Positions 10,267 to 18,961 of a DNA stretch of 26,906 nt are shown in pieces. Every line of letters starts with the position of its first letter. Position 1 is the first letter of the stretch. The stretch is taken from contig JAHLWZ010001036.1 of the NCBI GenBank assembly GCA_020536535.1, positions 1 to 26,906 on the forward strand, given 5' to 3'. The notes beneath the pieces were generated by a model. It searched no databases. It was not told where the DNA came from and saw nothing but the letters and a program-made list of their open reading frames with translations. The DNA is from Pelomyxa schiedti (Eukaryota; Evosea; Pelobiontida; Pelomyxidae). The position numbers were made by a program, and so were the translations under genes.

Positions 10267-11367
10267 ATGGGTCACGTTGTGTGGCTCTTGGTTTTGGCGG
10301 TTGTCTTGATAACTGGCACTAGCGGTGATGATAGTCCCACAATAGTGTTTACTGCAGGCGAGAGTTCCTACCAGTGTTATCGCATCCCGGCACTTGTGTA
10401 CCTTGCCTCCACCAACACCCTGCTTGCATTTTCAGAGGCACGAAAGTACAGTTGCTCTGACGACGGCTACATCGACTTGGTTCTCAAAAGGTCACTGGAC
10501 CTGGGAGTCACCTGGGGCCCAGTTGAGCTCGTCAGGTCCGAATCCACGGCCGCCTCCAACGTCACCGTCGGCAACCCCGCGCCCGTACCCGTCCCGTACG
10601 CCGCGGGCGATTATGGGAGCACCACCGCCGGGGAGGCCGTCGCGCTGCCCTACTGCGTCGACAACGAGAGGGCGTTCGTGATGCTCAGCAGCGACGGCGG
10701 CGAGTCCTGGGGCCCGCCCGAGGAGCTCCCCCTGGCCGGCTCGTGGGGCGGCGGCTGGGTGGCCACCGGGCCCCCCGGGAGCCTCGCGCTGCAGTCCGGC
10801 CAGCTGCTGGTCCCCGGCGACCACAGCCGCGGCGCCGCGGGGGCCCAGATCGACTCCCACGTGTGGGTCGGATACCCAGGAAAGGGCTGGGCCGTGGGAG
10901 GCACCGTGGACGGCGGGAACGAGTGCCAGGCCGCGCAGGTGCCGGACGGCACCGTGCTGCTTTCGATGAGGAGCTCCTCGTCCTTGTACAAGGAGCGGCT
11001 CTTTGCCACAAGCTACGACGAGGGACAGACATTCACCGCTGCCAAGGGGGCCAGCCCGGCCCTCCCGGACCCCAATTGCGAAGGCAGCACTATCTCAGCC
11101 GGCTCCGATTCCGAACTCCTTCTACTCTCCAATCCATCATCCTCCACTTCGAGGAAAAACCTCATGGTGCACTACTCATCCAACAACGGTACAACTTGGG
11201 AGCCTCTTGTCACTTTGTGGGCTGGAAATGCAGCCTATTCCTCTTTGGCTATGCTGTCTAGCTCGACAGCCGCTTGCCTGTTTGAACCTCTGGACTATTC
11301 CCCGGACTACACCTACGGCTCAATTGCATATGTAACATTTAACTACCAAACCTCAACAAGAAAATAG
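10267..11367 (+). CDS. Secreted sialidase (GH33 exo-alpha-sialidase)
   Basis: A single open exon encodes 366 aa. It should cleave terminal sialic acids from glycoconjugates. Residues 1-20 are a signal peptide (MGHVVWLLVLAVVLITGTSG). The FRIP-type element is CYRIPALVY, giving the first arginine of the triad; LLAFSEARKYSCSDDGYID carries the conserved Glu-Ala-Arg and catalytic Asp region. Asp-boxes (SxDxGxTW) appear as SLDLGVTW, SSDGGESW, SYDEGQTF and SSNNGTTW. NECQAAQVPDGTVLLSMRSS carries another conserved Glu and the second arginine. YGSIAYVTF near the C-terminus holds the probable nucleophile tyrosine. The reading frame also opens at a TTG three bases upstream, but the ATG at 10267 is a normal start. 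Unlike its neighbours it has no intron, and the middle (about 10550-11000) is very GC-rich. The stop lies only 20 bases from the stop of the convergent gene. Confidence 0.9.
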   Translation: MGHVVWLLVLAVVLITGTSGDDSPTIVFTAGESSYQCYRIPALVYLASTNTLLAFSEARKYSCSDDGYIDLVLKRSLDLGVTWGPVELVRSESTAASNVTVGNPAPVPVPYAAGDYGSTTAGEAVALPYCVDNERAFVMLSSDGGESWGPPEELPLAGSWGGGWVATGPPGSLALQSGQLLVPGDHSRGAAGAQIDSHVWVGYPGKGWAVGGTVDGGNECQAAQVPDGTVLLSMRSSSSLYKERLFATSYDEGQTFTAAKGASPALPDPNCEGSTISAGSDSELLLLSNPSSSTSRKNLMVHYSSNNGTTWEPLVTLWAGNAAYSSLAMLSSSTAACLFEPLDYSPDYTYGSIAYVTFNYQTSTRK

Positions 11368-11387
11368 GGTTCTTTTTATGTTTGCTA

Positions 11388-12998
11388 TTACAACAACCCT
11401 TCACGTGATAGAAGCCAGTTACAGGCAGCTTCGTAGCTGCCATTTGTTGCTGCCAGTGCTTGTTGCACTCTCTCTTGTGAGAATCCCATTTCTTGAAGTT
11501 GCCGCTGTATCTAGGGGGAATTAGCAGGAATGTGGAAAGAAGAATGCTCACTGCTGCAGGGTCTGCTGTGAAAGTAGGTGGTGGTGGTGGGCGAAGCATA
11601 GAAGCAAAACTTTCTGGTGTGATGGGTGAGTCAAGTGTGGGATCCCGGTCTTCCATATGATCCAGCAGCCACTCCATAGCAAGCTCGGGATTCTTTCTTG
11701 GTAGGAGTCAGAGGAATAATAGAAATGAAGTTTTTTACCTGTTCAAAAGTAGTGCCCGTGTTGCTCTATTAGAATTGAAACCAGCTTCAGTGAGTTGGCT
11801 CACAAGCCCTGGGTCTACAGACAAAGGATCAACCTTGATTGCGTAACATATTAAAAATCGAAAAAAATTGGGAACATACGAGAGTTGGAGGATTAGGTAT
11901 TGTTGATGGCCTTGTTGAGCTTCGAAAATCCTTTTTTTGACCAATGTAAGGAGGTGGAGAAAGTGATAGAACATACAAATGGGAGTGCGCCAGGGAAGTC
12001 AGGCATATTTGAGAAGTCAGAGGGGCTCAACATAGGATTTGAGGGTGGGACGACAAAGGGAGACGAAAGCTGTGGTGAAGCAGGTACATTAAAAAGGCTC
12101 CCCCATCGACCCTGTGGATTTGGAGATGGTGTGGGAGATGGAGCTGGATTTCCAAACAATAAAGATTGTGGCTTGGGTGATGGTGGCTGGTCAGGAAGAG
12201 CACTCCTTTGATTTTTTGTAAAAAAAAAAAAAAAAGGAAAAGTAAGATTGGGTCAAATGTTTGGAGTGAAAACAAACTTGGCTGTGAAAACCACAATGGA
12301 ATCTTTTATATAAAGAAGGAAACTTGTAAGTGAAATGATAGGTAGCAAAAGGGAGACAACCATTTTCCTTTATGCAATATTCGAGCAACATTGCGCTATC
12401 TGCCAAAATTTTGCCCTTGTGGGCCATAGCCATATCCGCTCTCGGAGCAGATGTCTCCCTATGCACAAGGTCTTTGAATTCCCTCACCTTCATGGTGGGA
12501 TCCACCTTCAGCTCACGGAGGCCCCCCCCCCAGAGTTTTTGCTTGTACGGTAAACGAGGGCAGTAGTGGCAAGCCTCCACCGCTCGATGACCAAGAGCCC
12601 GTCCAAGACGGCGAACTTGGTACGTACGATGGGCTCGACGGTGTAAAGAGACCGGAAGAGGATATGTACGATGGCGTCGAAGGCTGTAGGGGCTGTATGG
12701 GCTGGTATCCAAGCTGCACGTACTGCGGGTGGGCCGACGGGTACGGCGGGTACATGCCGAACGTGGGACTGCCGTTTGAGGACGAAACAGGAGGCGGAAG
12801 ATGCGGCAGTCCCCCCCCAAGTCTCAAGGCATTACTAGGAGATCCTCGACCAAGAGAGGCGTTATATTCGGAGATGTTGCCGTTGCCGTTCGCGTTTCCG
12901 TTGTTGTTGCCGCCGCCGTTGAAAAACGGGGGAGGAGGACCACCGCCAAAGAACGTGTGTCGGAATCTAGTTCCCTGAGGTGGAGGCGTAGGTTGCAT
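11388..12998 (-). CDS. UBL domain plus two UBA domains, UBAC1/KPC2-like ubiquitin adaptor (one-base frame break)
   Basis: Minus-strand exons (plus coordinates) are 12361-12998, 12274-12281, 11977-12186, 11880-11930, 11739-11833, 11552-11696 and 11388-11510. The product is about 422 aa. The N-terminus is Pro/Gly/Asn/Ser/Tyr-rich, unlike known UBAC1. A ubiquitin-like fold follows: FTVQAKTLGG, LRELKVDPTMKVREFKDLVH, AHKGKILADSAMLLEYCIKE. Then a Pro-rich linker, a UBA domain (LVSQLTEAGFNSNRATRALL, then NPELAMEWLLDHMEDRDPTL) and a second UBA at the very end (QLQEMGFSQERVQQALAATN, then EAACNWLLSREGLL). UBL-UBA-UBA order matches UBAC1/KPC2, which links ubiquitin ligases and the proteasome. As given, the frame breaks at C10 (12522-12531); nine bases would keep it. 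The 8-nt exon at 12274-12281 is the least certain join. Confidence 0.8.
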
Positions 12999-13194
12999 GT
13001 GTTGGTTTTATTGGAGATTTGATTATTAGCTTTGTAGCAACGCTGTCGTCTGCGTGTCCGGCAACAGATGCCAAAGCCAATTTTTCTTGTTGACAAGAAA
13101 AAATAAATTCGTTTCGCTCCGTTTGATCCAAGTTGAGTTGTCATACTGATGATCAGTCGACCTCTGGATGTTGTCACATACACAACCGAATGAA

Positions 13195-15697
13195 ATGGAC
13201 GAGGACCAGAGGCGGATCCACGTGTCCCAAGTCGCATCTACGACCAAGGTGCGTTCCCCTCTTTGCCGCACTGTTGTAACTTGCTGATGCAGAGATCTGA
13301 CGCTCGGTTGTCGTTTGTGTCTTTATCTCCACGTGGGAACTTATTAGCGACTGTGCAGCATAGCGACGGCGAAAGTGAATGCGAAGTTGTTGTGTATCGT
13401 TGCCCCTCGTGTGAGGTTTGTGCCACATGGACTCTTACCGAATCCGAGACTATATCTTCGTTGGCATGGCGCCCTGATGGTTTCTTTCGTGTCCTGCACT
13501 GGTTTCATCTAAGTGTGAAACAGGGAAAGCTTTGGCGTGTTTGGTGGAGAGAGGCTGCATGCTTTATAGAATAGAAGATGGTGCTGTGTGGAGTTTCCCA
13601 TTTCCAGCCTATTCTGAAATCATATCTTCATTGGCCTGGTTTGAACTGCATAACTTTCCGTTTTTACCAGAAGTATTTTTTTCCTACTCTTCTTCATTAC
13701 AATAACCAGGAGTAAAGGGCTCTGTCTTGGAACAATCTTTTCCCCAACTGTACTTTCTCTGCCTTGCGCATCTCCAATGTTACTTACTATTAATCTCACA
13801 TATCAGTGACAAGAAATCAAGTGCTACTGATCCCTGCACATTTCTCCCTCGCAGAGGAGAGAATTTGACTGTGCTGGTTGCATACAGTACCAGTGGAACT
13901 GCTTTCCTATAGTATCCTCCACACATTGTTTTATGTCTCATTGGACAAGTTTTTCTGGTCTCGTTTTCGTAACCATGTTAAGAATTTCCCCCAAACTATG
14001 TGGGTTGACAATGAATGAGAGAAATTCTATCTTTGCCATTTCACAAGGTATCCAGGCTTACATTTTGATTGAACTGAGTGAGTTTGGAGAAACTGCAAGT
14101 CAAGTCATTCAAACTACTGTTGACACCTGGGAAATGTTTCATTTACCATATATCTCTGACTGCACCGTGTGCATAGTTTGTATTCAACATGCTTTGTCAC
14201 ATATGTTGGCTTCCTTAGAATCAGTTCGTGATAAGTAGGGTTCCAACATTTCAGTTTGTTTTGAGAAAGAAAAAGGTGGAAGGATATCCAACTTTTACAG
14301 AAGAAAATTATCTCCGATCTTTCACGTTCCCTGAAAAGTATCTATTCTCTCCACACATGCTTTTCTTACTGACTTTTTGTAGATAACTCAATTTCTACTA
14401 CACCACAATGTGCTCTTCTTGAATTGTTGTGTTCAGGTACTTTGAATCCTGCCCTCTCGTATTTCACAGCAATCGGACAGGTTCTCATTGTCTCTTTTAA
14501 TTCAATTTCCTTGACTGTTATAGATGTCGTTCAAGAAAATACTTGATATACTCTCAAGTTTACATCAGATTCTCTTCACGCATGTTCAGCCGTCAATTGA
14601 ACATATACTTGTGCATACCGGGAAATTGCATAGATTCTTTAACAAGTAGAAAGCAAGTCATTTCCCTATATTGCACATAACTTGACCTCTAATATAGCTG
14701 TCCCCAATTGTCCTGTATGGCAGTAAAAGCACAATTCCTCCCCTTCCTTGATCACACAACGAATTTTATGGTCTCTGCTGTACAAGCCTCCCTTGAAGTT
14801 GTTGGCCTTAAGGAACTTTTCTCCTCAACGTTAAAGTGGATGCAAATTGGTTTTGGTCCCACTATTAAACTCCTTAAATAACATATTACAAGTGAAGTCC
14901 CTGAATTCACCAGATCCTGTGAAAGCTTGCCAGTACAAAAGTGTTGATTATTTCACTGCTCAGCAAGTGTGCAACTTTATTTCTGACTGTGCTAGTGTAC
15001 CATCATTGCAAATTCTACTAAGTTTGTGGTTTTCAAACACTTTTTTACAATCTTACTTGGAAATTAGGCAATTCAGAATCAACCTACCTCTCCTCTGTGA
15101 ATGAGTTGCTGACTGAGTCTCTTAGTGAGGCATCGCATTCACTGCTTCATCTGAGTCAAATACATTTGTCAATTCCCTATCCTATCCGGCAATTTTGTGC
15201 CCATCGTAATGTAAATGGGACTGGGACGATTGCCCTTTTAGCCAACAGTACTTCAGAATTTCATATTATTATCATTCTAAAGATTCAAGATATTGCGGTA
15301 CACTTATTGGTCTCACAGGACACTCTATCTGGAACAACTCCCTCTCATTTACCACTTACCATACCGACTTCTATTGGTGAGCTGGCTCGCAAGCCCTCTA
15401 TTATTTCCCCAGATCCTGAACAAGGTGGGGCAATACTGTCAAAACTTCATCTCAAATGGGTTGGACTCCCCCATTTGCCTCAGGAGATATGCCCTGTAAA
15501 CCCAGAATTGGTAACCATTTTACTGCATGAAAATGAAGAAGGTTCGCGATCTTCGTCTCCCATCTCCTTACCTCTGTGCAGACCATGTACTGGTAGCAAG
15601 CACCAAGACCGGCACAGAACTGGTTTTATCAGAAGACAGGAAAGAACCCATTGCAATGGTACGGTTTGAACATTGCTTGACCACTCTAACCTCTTAA
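13195..15697 (+). CDS. ANAPC4: Anaphase-promoting complex subunit 4 (Apc4)
   Basis: Apc4 is a scaffold subunit of the APC/C ubiquitin ligase that drives anaphase and mitotic exit. The start is ATG at 13195; exons 13195-13248, 13293-13479 and 13524 onward join cleanly. The N-terminal WD40-like part reads LSFVSLSPRGNLLATVQHSD, SSLAWRPDGKALACLVERGC, ISSLAW and LTVLVAYSTSGTAFL. The later helical part contains CALLELLCSGTLNPALSYFT and ILDILSSLHQILFTHVQPSI, then a stretch ending ELFSSTLKWMQI, which follow the Apc4 long-helix domain and its KxW element. The last exon ends in ELVLSEDRKEPIAMVRFEHC and a stop at 15695-15697. A 45-nt intron at about 15495-15540 restores the final frame. The join after about 13672 and several joins between 14040 and 14480 and between 15250 and 15430 are not solved, so the exact protein is uncertain although the identity is fairly clear. 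Confidence 0.75.
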
Positions 15698-16078
15698 CAG
15701 ACAAACCAAAAGCCACAGACTTGTGCCCATGTGTACAGCTCCCGTCTCAACTTACATGAAAAATGTAAGTTGGAGATTTCTGGAGAAGGACCTCTTTTCT
15801 ACAGTTGTCTGTCCACACCCCACTCTTTTACCATGACTCATTTTTCCTTGTCATCCTAAAACAAATTTCAGTTTTCAAATTTTTCTTTTTTTTTTTTTTA
15901 ACCCAAAACAAAAACAAAAAGAACATGAAACCAAAAGGGAGGTATTCCACATGACGTTGTGCAATCGTGGGAGAACTGTAATCACCCCACTGTTGCACAA
16001 AATCACCCTTTGCACTTGCCTTGCCGGTGTATGAAATACCTCCCTAATTGGTTCGGCACCATAAGGGCAGCAGGCTTA
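15698..16078. other. Convergent intergenic region with T/A tracts and a short hairpin
   Basis: This 381-base gap separates the stops of Apc4 (+) and the acidic protein gene (minus), so it should hold both 3' UTRs and polyadenylation signals. It contains a perfect 10-bp hairpin (15748-15772), a T-run near 15886-15899 and an A-rich stretch after it. I see no coding sequence on either strand. Confidence 0.6.
15748..15772. other. Perfect 10-bp hairpin in the Apc4 3' region
   Basis: CAACTTACAT at 15748-15757 pairs exactly with ATGTAAGTTG at 15763-15772 around a 5-nt loop GAAAA. It lies 51 bases after the Apc4 stop codon, so it is probably transcribed in that gene's 3' UTR. The GAAAA loop resembles a GNRA-type cap with one extra base. 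A role in RNA stability or end formation is only a guess. Confidence 0.6.
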
Positions 16079-16762
16079 TCACGAAGAAGCAGCCTGGCGG
16101 CACACAGACTGCCAAGCGGTGATGGCGGGCATAGCGGCCTGAATTGCCCTGGCGCGCTTCTCCTCCATGTCAGAGAACTTGTTCACAAAGTCGCGGAGCG
16201 GCATGGTGCGGCCTGGGCCCAGCGAGACGACCACCGAGGGGCCGCCGCCCTCCAGCAAGCAAGTCATGCGGCGGGCCCCGAAGCACAGCGCCCCGTCGGC
16301 GCGGGTCACCTGCCTCACGGCCACGCCCGTCGGGTGCCTGGCGAAGTACCTGGCCACCTCGCTGTCCACGGGCCCGCGGGGCACCGCCTTCTCCCCTGGC
16401 TGCTGTGGCTGCTGCTGCTGCGGGGCCCTGCGCGGCGCCATCGGCCTGCGCTCGATGGGCTTGTGGGGCTTGACTTTGACCTCCTGCCAGTCATCCTGCT
16501 CGCCGCCCTCGAACATGTTCCAGGAGCCCCCCTCGTCGTCTTCGGCGTAGCCCTCGTCGCCGCCGCTGGGCTCGACGGGGGCCGGGGCGTTCATGGCCTC
16601 CCTCTCGGTGTCCAGGAGCAGCTCCTCGGTAGGCTGCTCGTCGTCCGCGGCGGCCTTGGCCTCGACCACCTCATCGCGCTCCTCGTCGCTGTTGTAGTCG
16701 TCCCATCCGCCTTCCTCGGTGGCGGGGGTGGGCTTCGCCTGCGTCGCGGGCTTCTTGCTCAT
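16079..16762 (-). CDS. Unknown acidic protein, 227 aa, single exon
   Basis: I do not recognise this protein. Start ATG at 16762-16760; stop at 16081-16079. The first half is low-complexity and acidic: GGWDDYNSDEERDEV, SGGDEGYAEDDEGGSWNMFE and DDWQEVKVKP, followed by a Pro/Gln stretch (RRAPQQQQPQQPGE). The second half (about residues 130-215) looks like a folded domain: ARYFARHPTGVAVRQVTR, LEGGGPSVVVSLGPG, then MPLRDFVNKFSDMEEKRARA, a probable amphipathic helix. The Gly-rich strand-turn has a faint resemblance to GAS2-related domains, too weak to name. The coding sequence is very GC-rich and lacks introns, unlike its neighbours. Codon-level regularity and a plausible ATG support a real gene. 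The WD/WN repeats in the acidic part may be short linear binding motifs. Confidence 0.7.
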   Translation of the reverse strand: MSKKPATQAKPTPATEEGGWDDYNSDEERDEVVEAKAAADDEQPTEELLLDTEREAMNAPAPVEPSGGDEGYAEDDEGGSWNMFEGGEQDDWQEVKVKPHKPIERRPMAPRRAPQQQQPQQPGEKAVPRGPVDSEVARYFARHPTGVAVRQVTRADGALCFGARRMTCLLEGGGPSVVVSLGPGRTMPLRDFVNKFSDMEEKRARAIQAAMPAITAWQSVCRQAASS

Positions 16763-17217
16763 TTCTTGATGTTTAATTTATTGTTTTTTTTCCTTTCCCT
16801 TTGGGCTTTTTCTTTTTTAGTTTTTTCGTTTTCTAACGGTTTTTTTTTTTCTTTCCTCGTCAGGAATTGTTTGGTTGTTGGATGCTGCCAGCAGTTCTGA
16901 TGAGCACCTCATCGCTCAAGACGGAAAAGTGGATTTGTGATCCCAAATGTAGGGTCTGGTTCCAGTGGGATCAAGCCAGGCTTAACTTCATTTCTCGCAG
17001 CTTGAAATGTGACCCTCTGAGAACAATCACCGAAAAACCGAGGGCTCCGGGGGTTGGAGTTTTCTGCACACGAACACCCCTTCTCGTGACCACGATTTGG
17101 AACCTTTCTCTTGTACTTCTTGTTTCACCTTGCCCAGATTCAGAAACACCTTTTTGCCTTCCCTGAACAAACAATTACAGTGGACTTTCGTTGGCCACAG
17201 AAGAAAAAACAAACCAA
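16763..17217. other. Divergent intergenic region
   Basis: The 455 bases separate the starts of two divergent genes (16762 minus, 17218 plus), so both promoters and 5' UTRs must be here. T-runs occupy 16785-16860 upstream of the minus gene. An open frame at 16867-17166 on the plus strand has no recognisable feature and I do not call it. A 7-bp inverted motif (GATCCCA near 16939 and TGGGATC near 16968) is present, of unknown significance. Confidence 0.5.
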
Positions 17218-18925
17218 ATGGCCAGCACACCCCACAGGGCATCCCTTCCGATGCCAATAACGCCACCGTCGTCTGCATTCAGCAGCCCTTCTTCGTCGCC
17301 GTCGCCAACCCCGTTGGCAACGTCGCCGGTGTTCCAGAGGAAGAAAATAGTAATTGTGGGTGGTGGTTTTGCTGGTGTATCGGCTGCAAAGAGGCTGGAA
17401 AAACGGAGTTCTGATCAAAGGCTCTTTCAAATCTTCTTGATCGACACAAAAGGTTTTTTCTTCCTCCTTGTGGTTGTTTGCATACCTTTCTCTTATAGAC
17501 TTCTTTGAAAATACCAGTGCCGTATTTAAAACATTTGCTGATCCAGAAGGTTTGCGTTGAATAACCATTAAATCACATTTCTTCTCCGTTTCCTTACTAC
17601 CAACACCAGCTACTCCACCACAAGCACTTCAAGTCATTCACACAACCTATCTGAAGCACACTGAATTTGTTCTGGGAGAAGTACTATCTAAATACCTTGC
17701 CAATTAAATACTTAAAAAACAAAGGTAACAAAAATCACACCCTCCCATGTGGTAGTCAGAGTGGAGGCCACAATGACCATAACTCTTCCATTTGATTATT
17801 TGATTCTATGCACTGGATGTTCGTATGTTACTCATTTGGTGCTATTTTTTTTTCCCCCACATACATTTGCAGATACCCCCTGGCAAAAGAAAGGAACATG
17901 TCTCAACCATTCCGAGTTGATTGGTTATTGAAAGAGGCACAGTTAATATCAAGTTGCAGATCTCTTGCTATTATTGGAGGAGGTGCATCTATTATATTGA
18001 CGTTGTGGGTTTATCTTTACCATAGGTCCTACTGGCATTGAACTGTGTGCAAATATTATAACAAAGTACCCTGGCAAAAAAGTGACAATGATTCACTCCC
18101 AAAAAACAATTCTTGAACGCTTTCCAGAACAGGTTGGTCTCATGTCCATGTTCAAGGAAATCCTTACAATGGAACTGTGAAAAAAAAAAAGGCCCAGGAG
18201 TTTGTCACAGATTTCTTGCAAAGGAATGGTGTAGAGATACTGCTAAGAAAATCTGCTGCTGATCTTCACATCAAGCCAAAGACTGGGACACCTGAGTCTC
18301 AAGGAAATAGCGATCTATTTGATAATGCTGGAAACACTTTTCTTGTTAAATTGAACACCGGGGAAACGTTGGAGGTTGGTCTGCAAAGCATCTACGAGAT
18401 TTTTTTTTGATCATTCCCAGTTTGACCTGGCATATGTTTGTGCAGGTCCCGTTCCTAATACAGATTATGCAAAGAAACACTTCGGTCACGTAATGGACCG
18501 AGGAAGACTGAAGGTTTTCCTCACATACTAAACGCCCACGTTCAACGGCTCCTAAGGTCAACCCCTACATGCAATTGGAAGGCTATGAAAATATTTTTGT
18601 AGCTGGAGATATTGCTAATATACGAGAAGAAAAACTTGCTGAGAGGGCACTTGCACATTCAAGAGTAACTAGCTCTCATATTCGCTATAATTTTATGTGA
18701 CTTAAATGGACTAGATAGCCTGCAAAAATATCTTATCCATGGTAAAAGGAAAAGCTCCAAGAGCTCAATACAAAATTCCAAAGAAGTACTTCTTCTCCTT
18801 TGTCACATCATCAATCACCTGCAAATAGGGATCCCCTGTATATTCTAAGTCTTGGAGCTACTTGCGCTATAGGAATAGAAGCAGGGACTGTGGTTGGAAC
18901 AGGGGTATTCTATGCATATTGCTAA
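17218..18925 (+). CDS. FSP1/AIFM2-like FAD-dependent NAD(P)H-quinone oxidoreductase
   Basis: Eleven exons (17218-17452, 17499-17549, 17610-17680, 17725-17822, 17873-17982, 18026-18132, 18192-18374, 18421-18513, 18557-18664, 18715-18785, 18829-18925) close in phase to 407 aa. Class II pyridine-nucleotide oxidoreductases of the AIFM2/NDH-2 type reduce quinones with NAD(P)H. The first about 45 residues are Ser/Pro-rich. Then comes the FAD site KIVIVGGGFAGVSAAKRLEK, DFFENTSAVFKTFADPE, the strand-turn LPFDYLILCTGCSYP, and the NAD(P)H site SLAIIGGGPTGIELCANII. DLAYVCAGPVPNT follows, then the second FAD element GYENIFVAGDIANIREEKLA. The last 30 residues are hydrophobic (LYILSLGATCAIGIEAGTVV) and may lie on a membrane. 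The N-terminal MASTP lacks the glycine used for myristoylation of human FSP1. A plant or yeast NDH-2-like role cannot be excluded. Confidence 0.85.
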
Positions 18926-18961
18926 GAGATACTCAATGGACTAAAAAACAAAAAGGAAAAA

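Noticed and set aside
10492-11335. Several overlapping open frames on both strands in the sialidase
   Set aside because: Arg/Pro/Gly-rich shadow frames caused by high GC; the sialidase frame explains the region.
16144-16900. Plus-strand open frames over the acidic protein gene, one of 313 codons
   Set aside because: High-GC antisense shadows. The minus-strand frame has acidic-tail and domain-like structure, a proper ATG and ends within the block.
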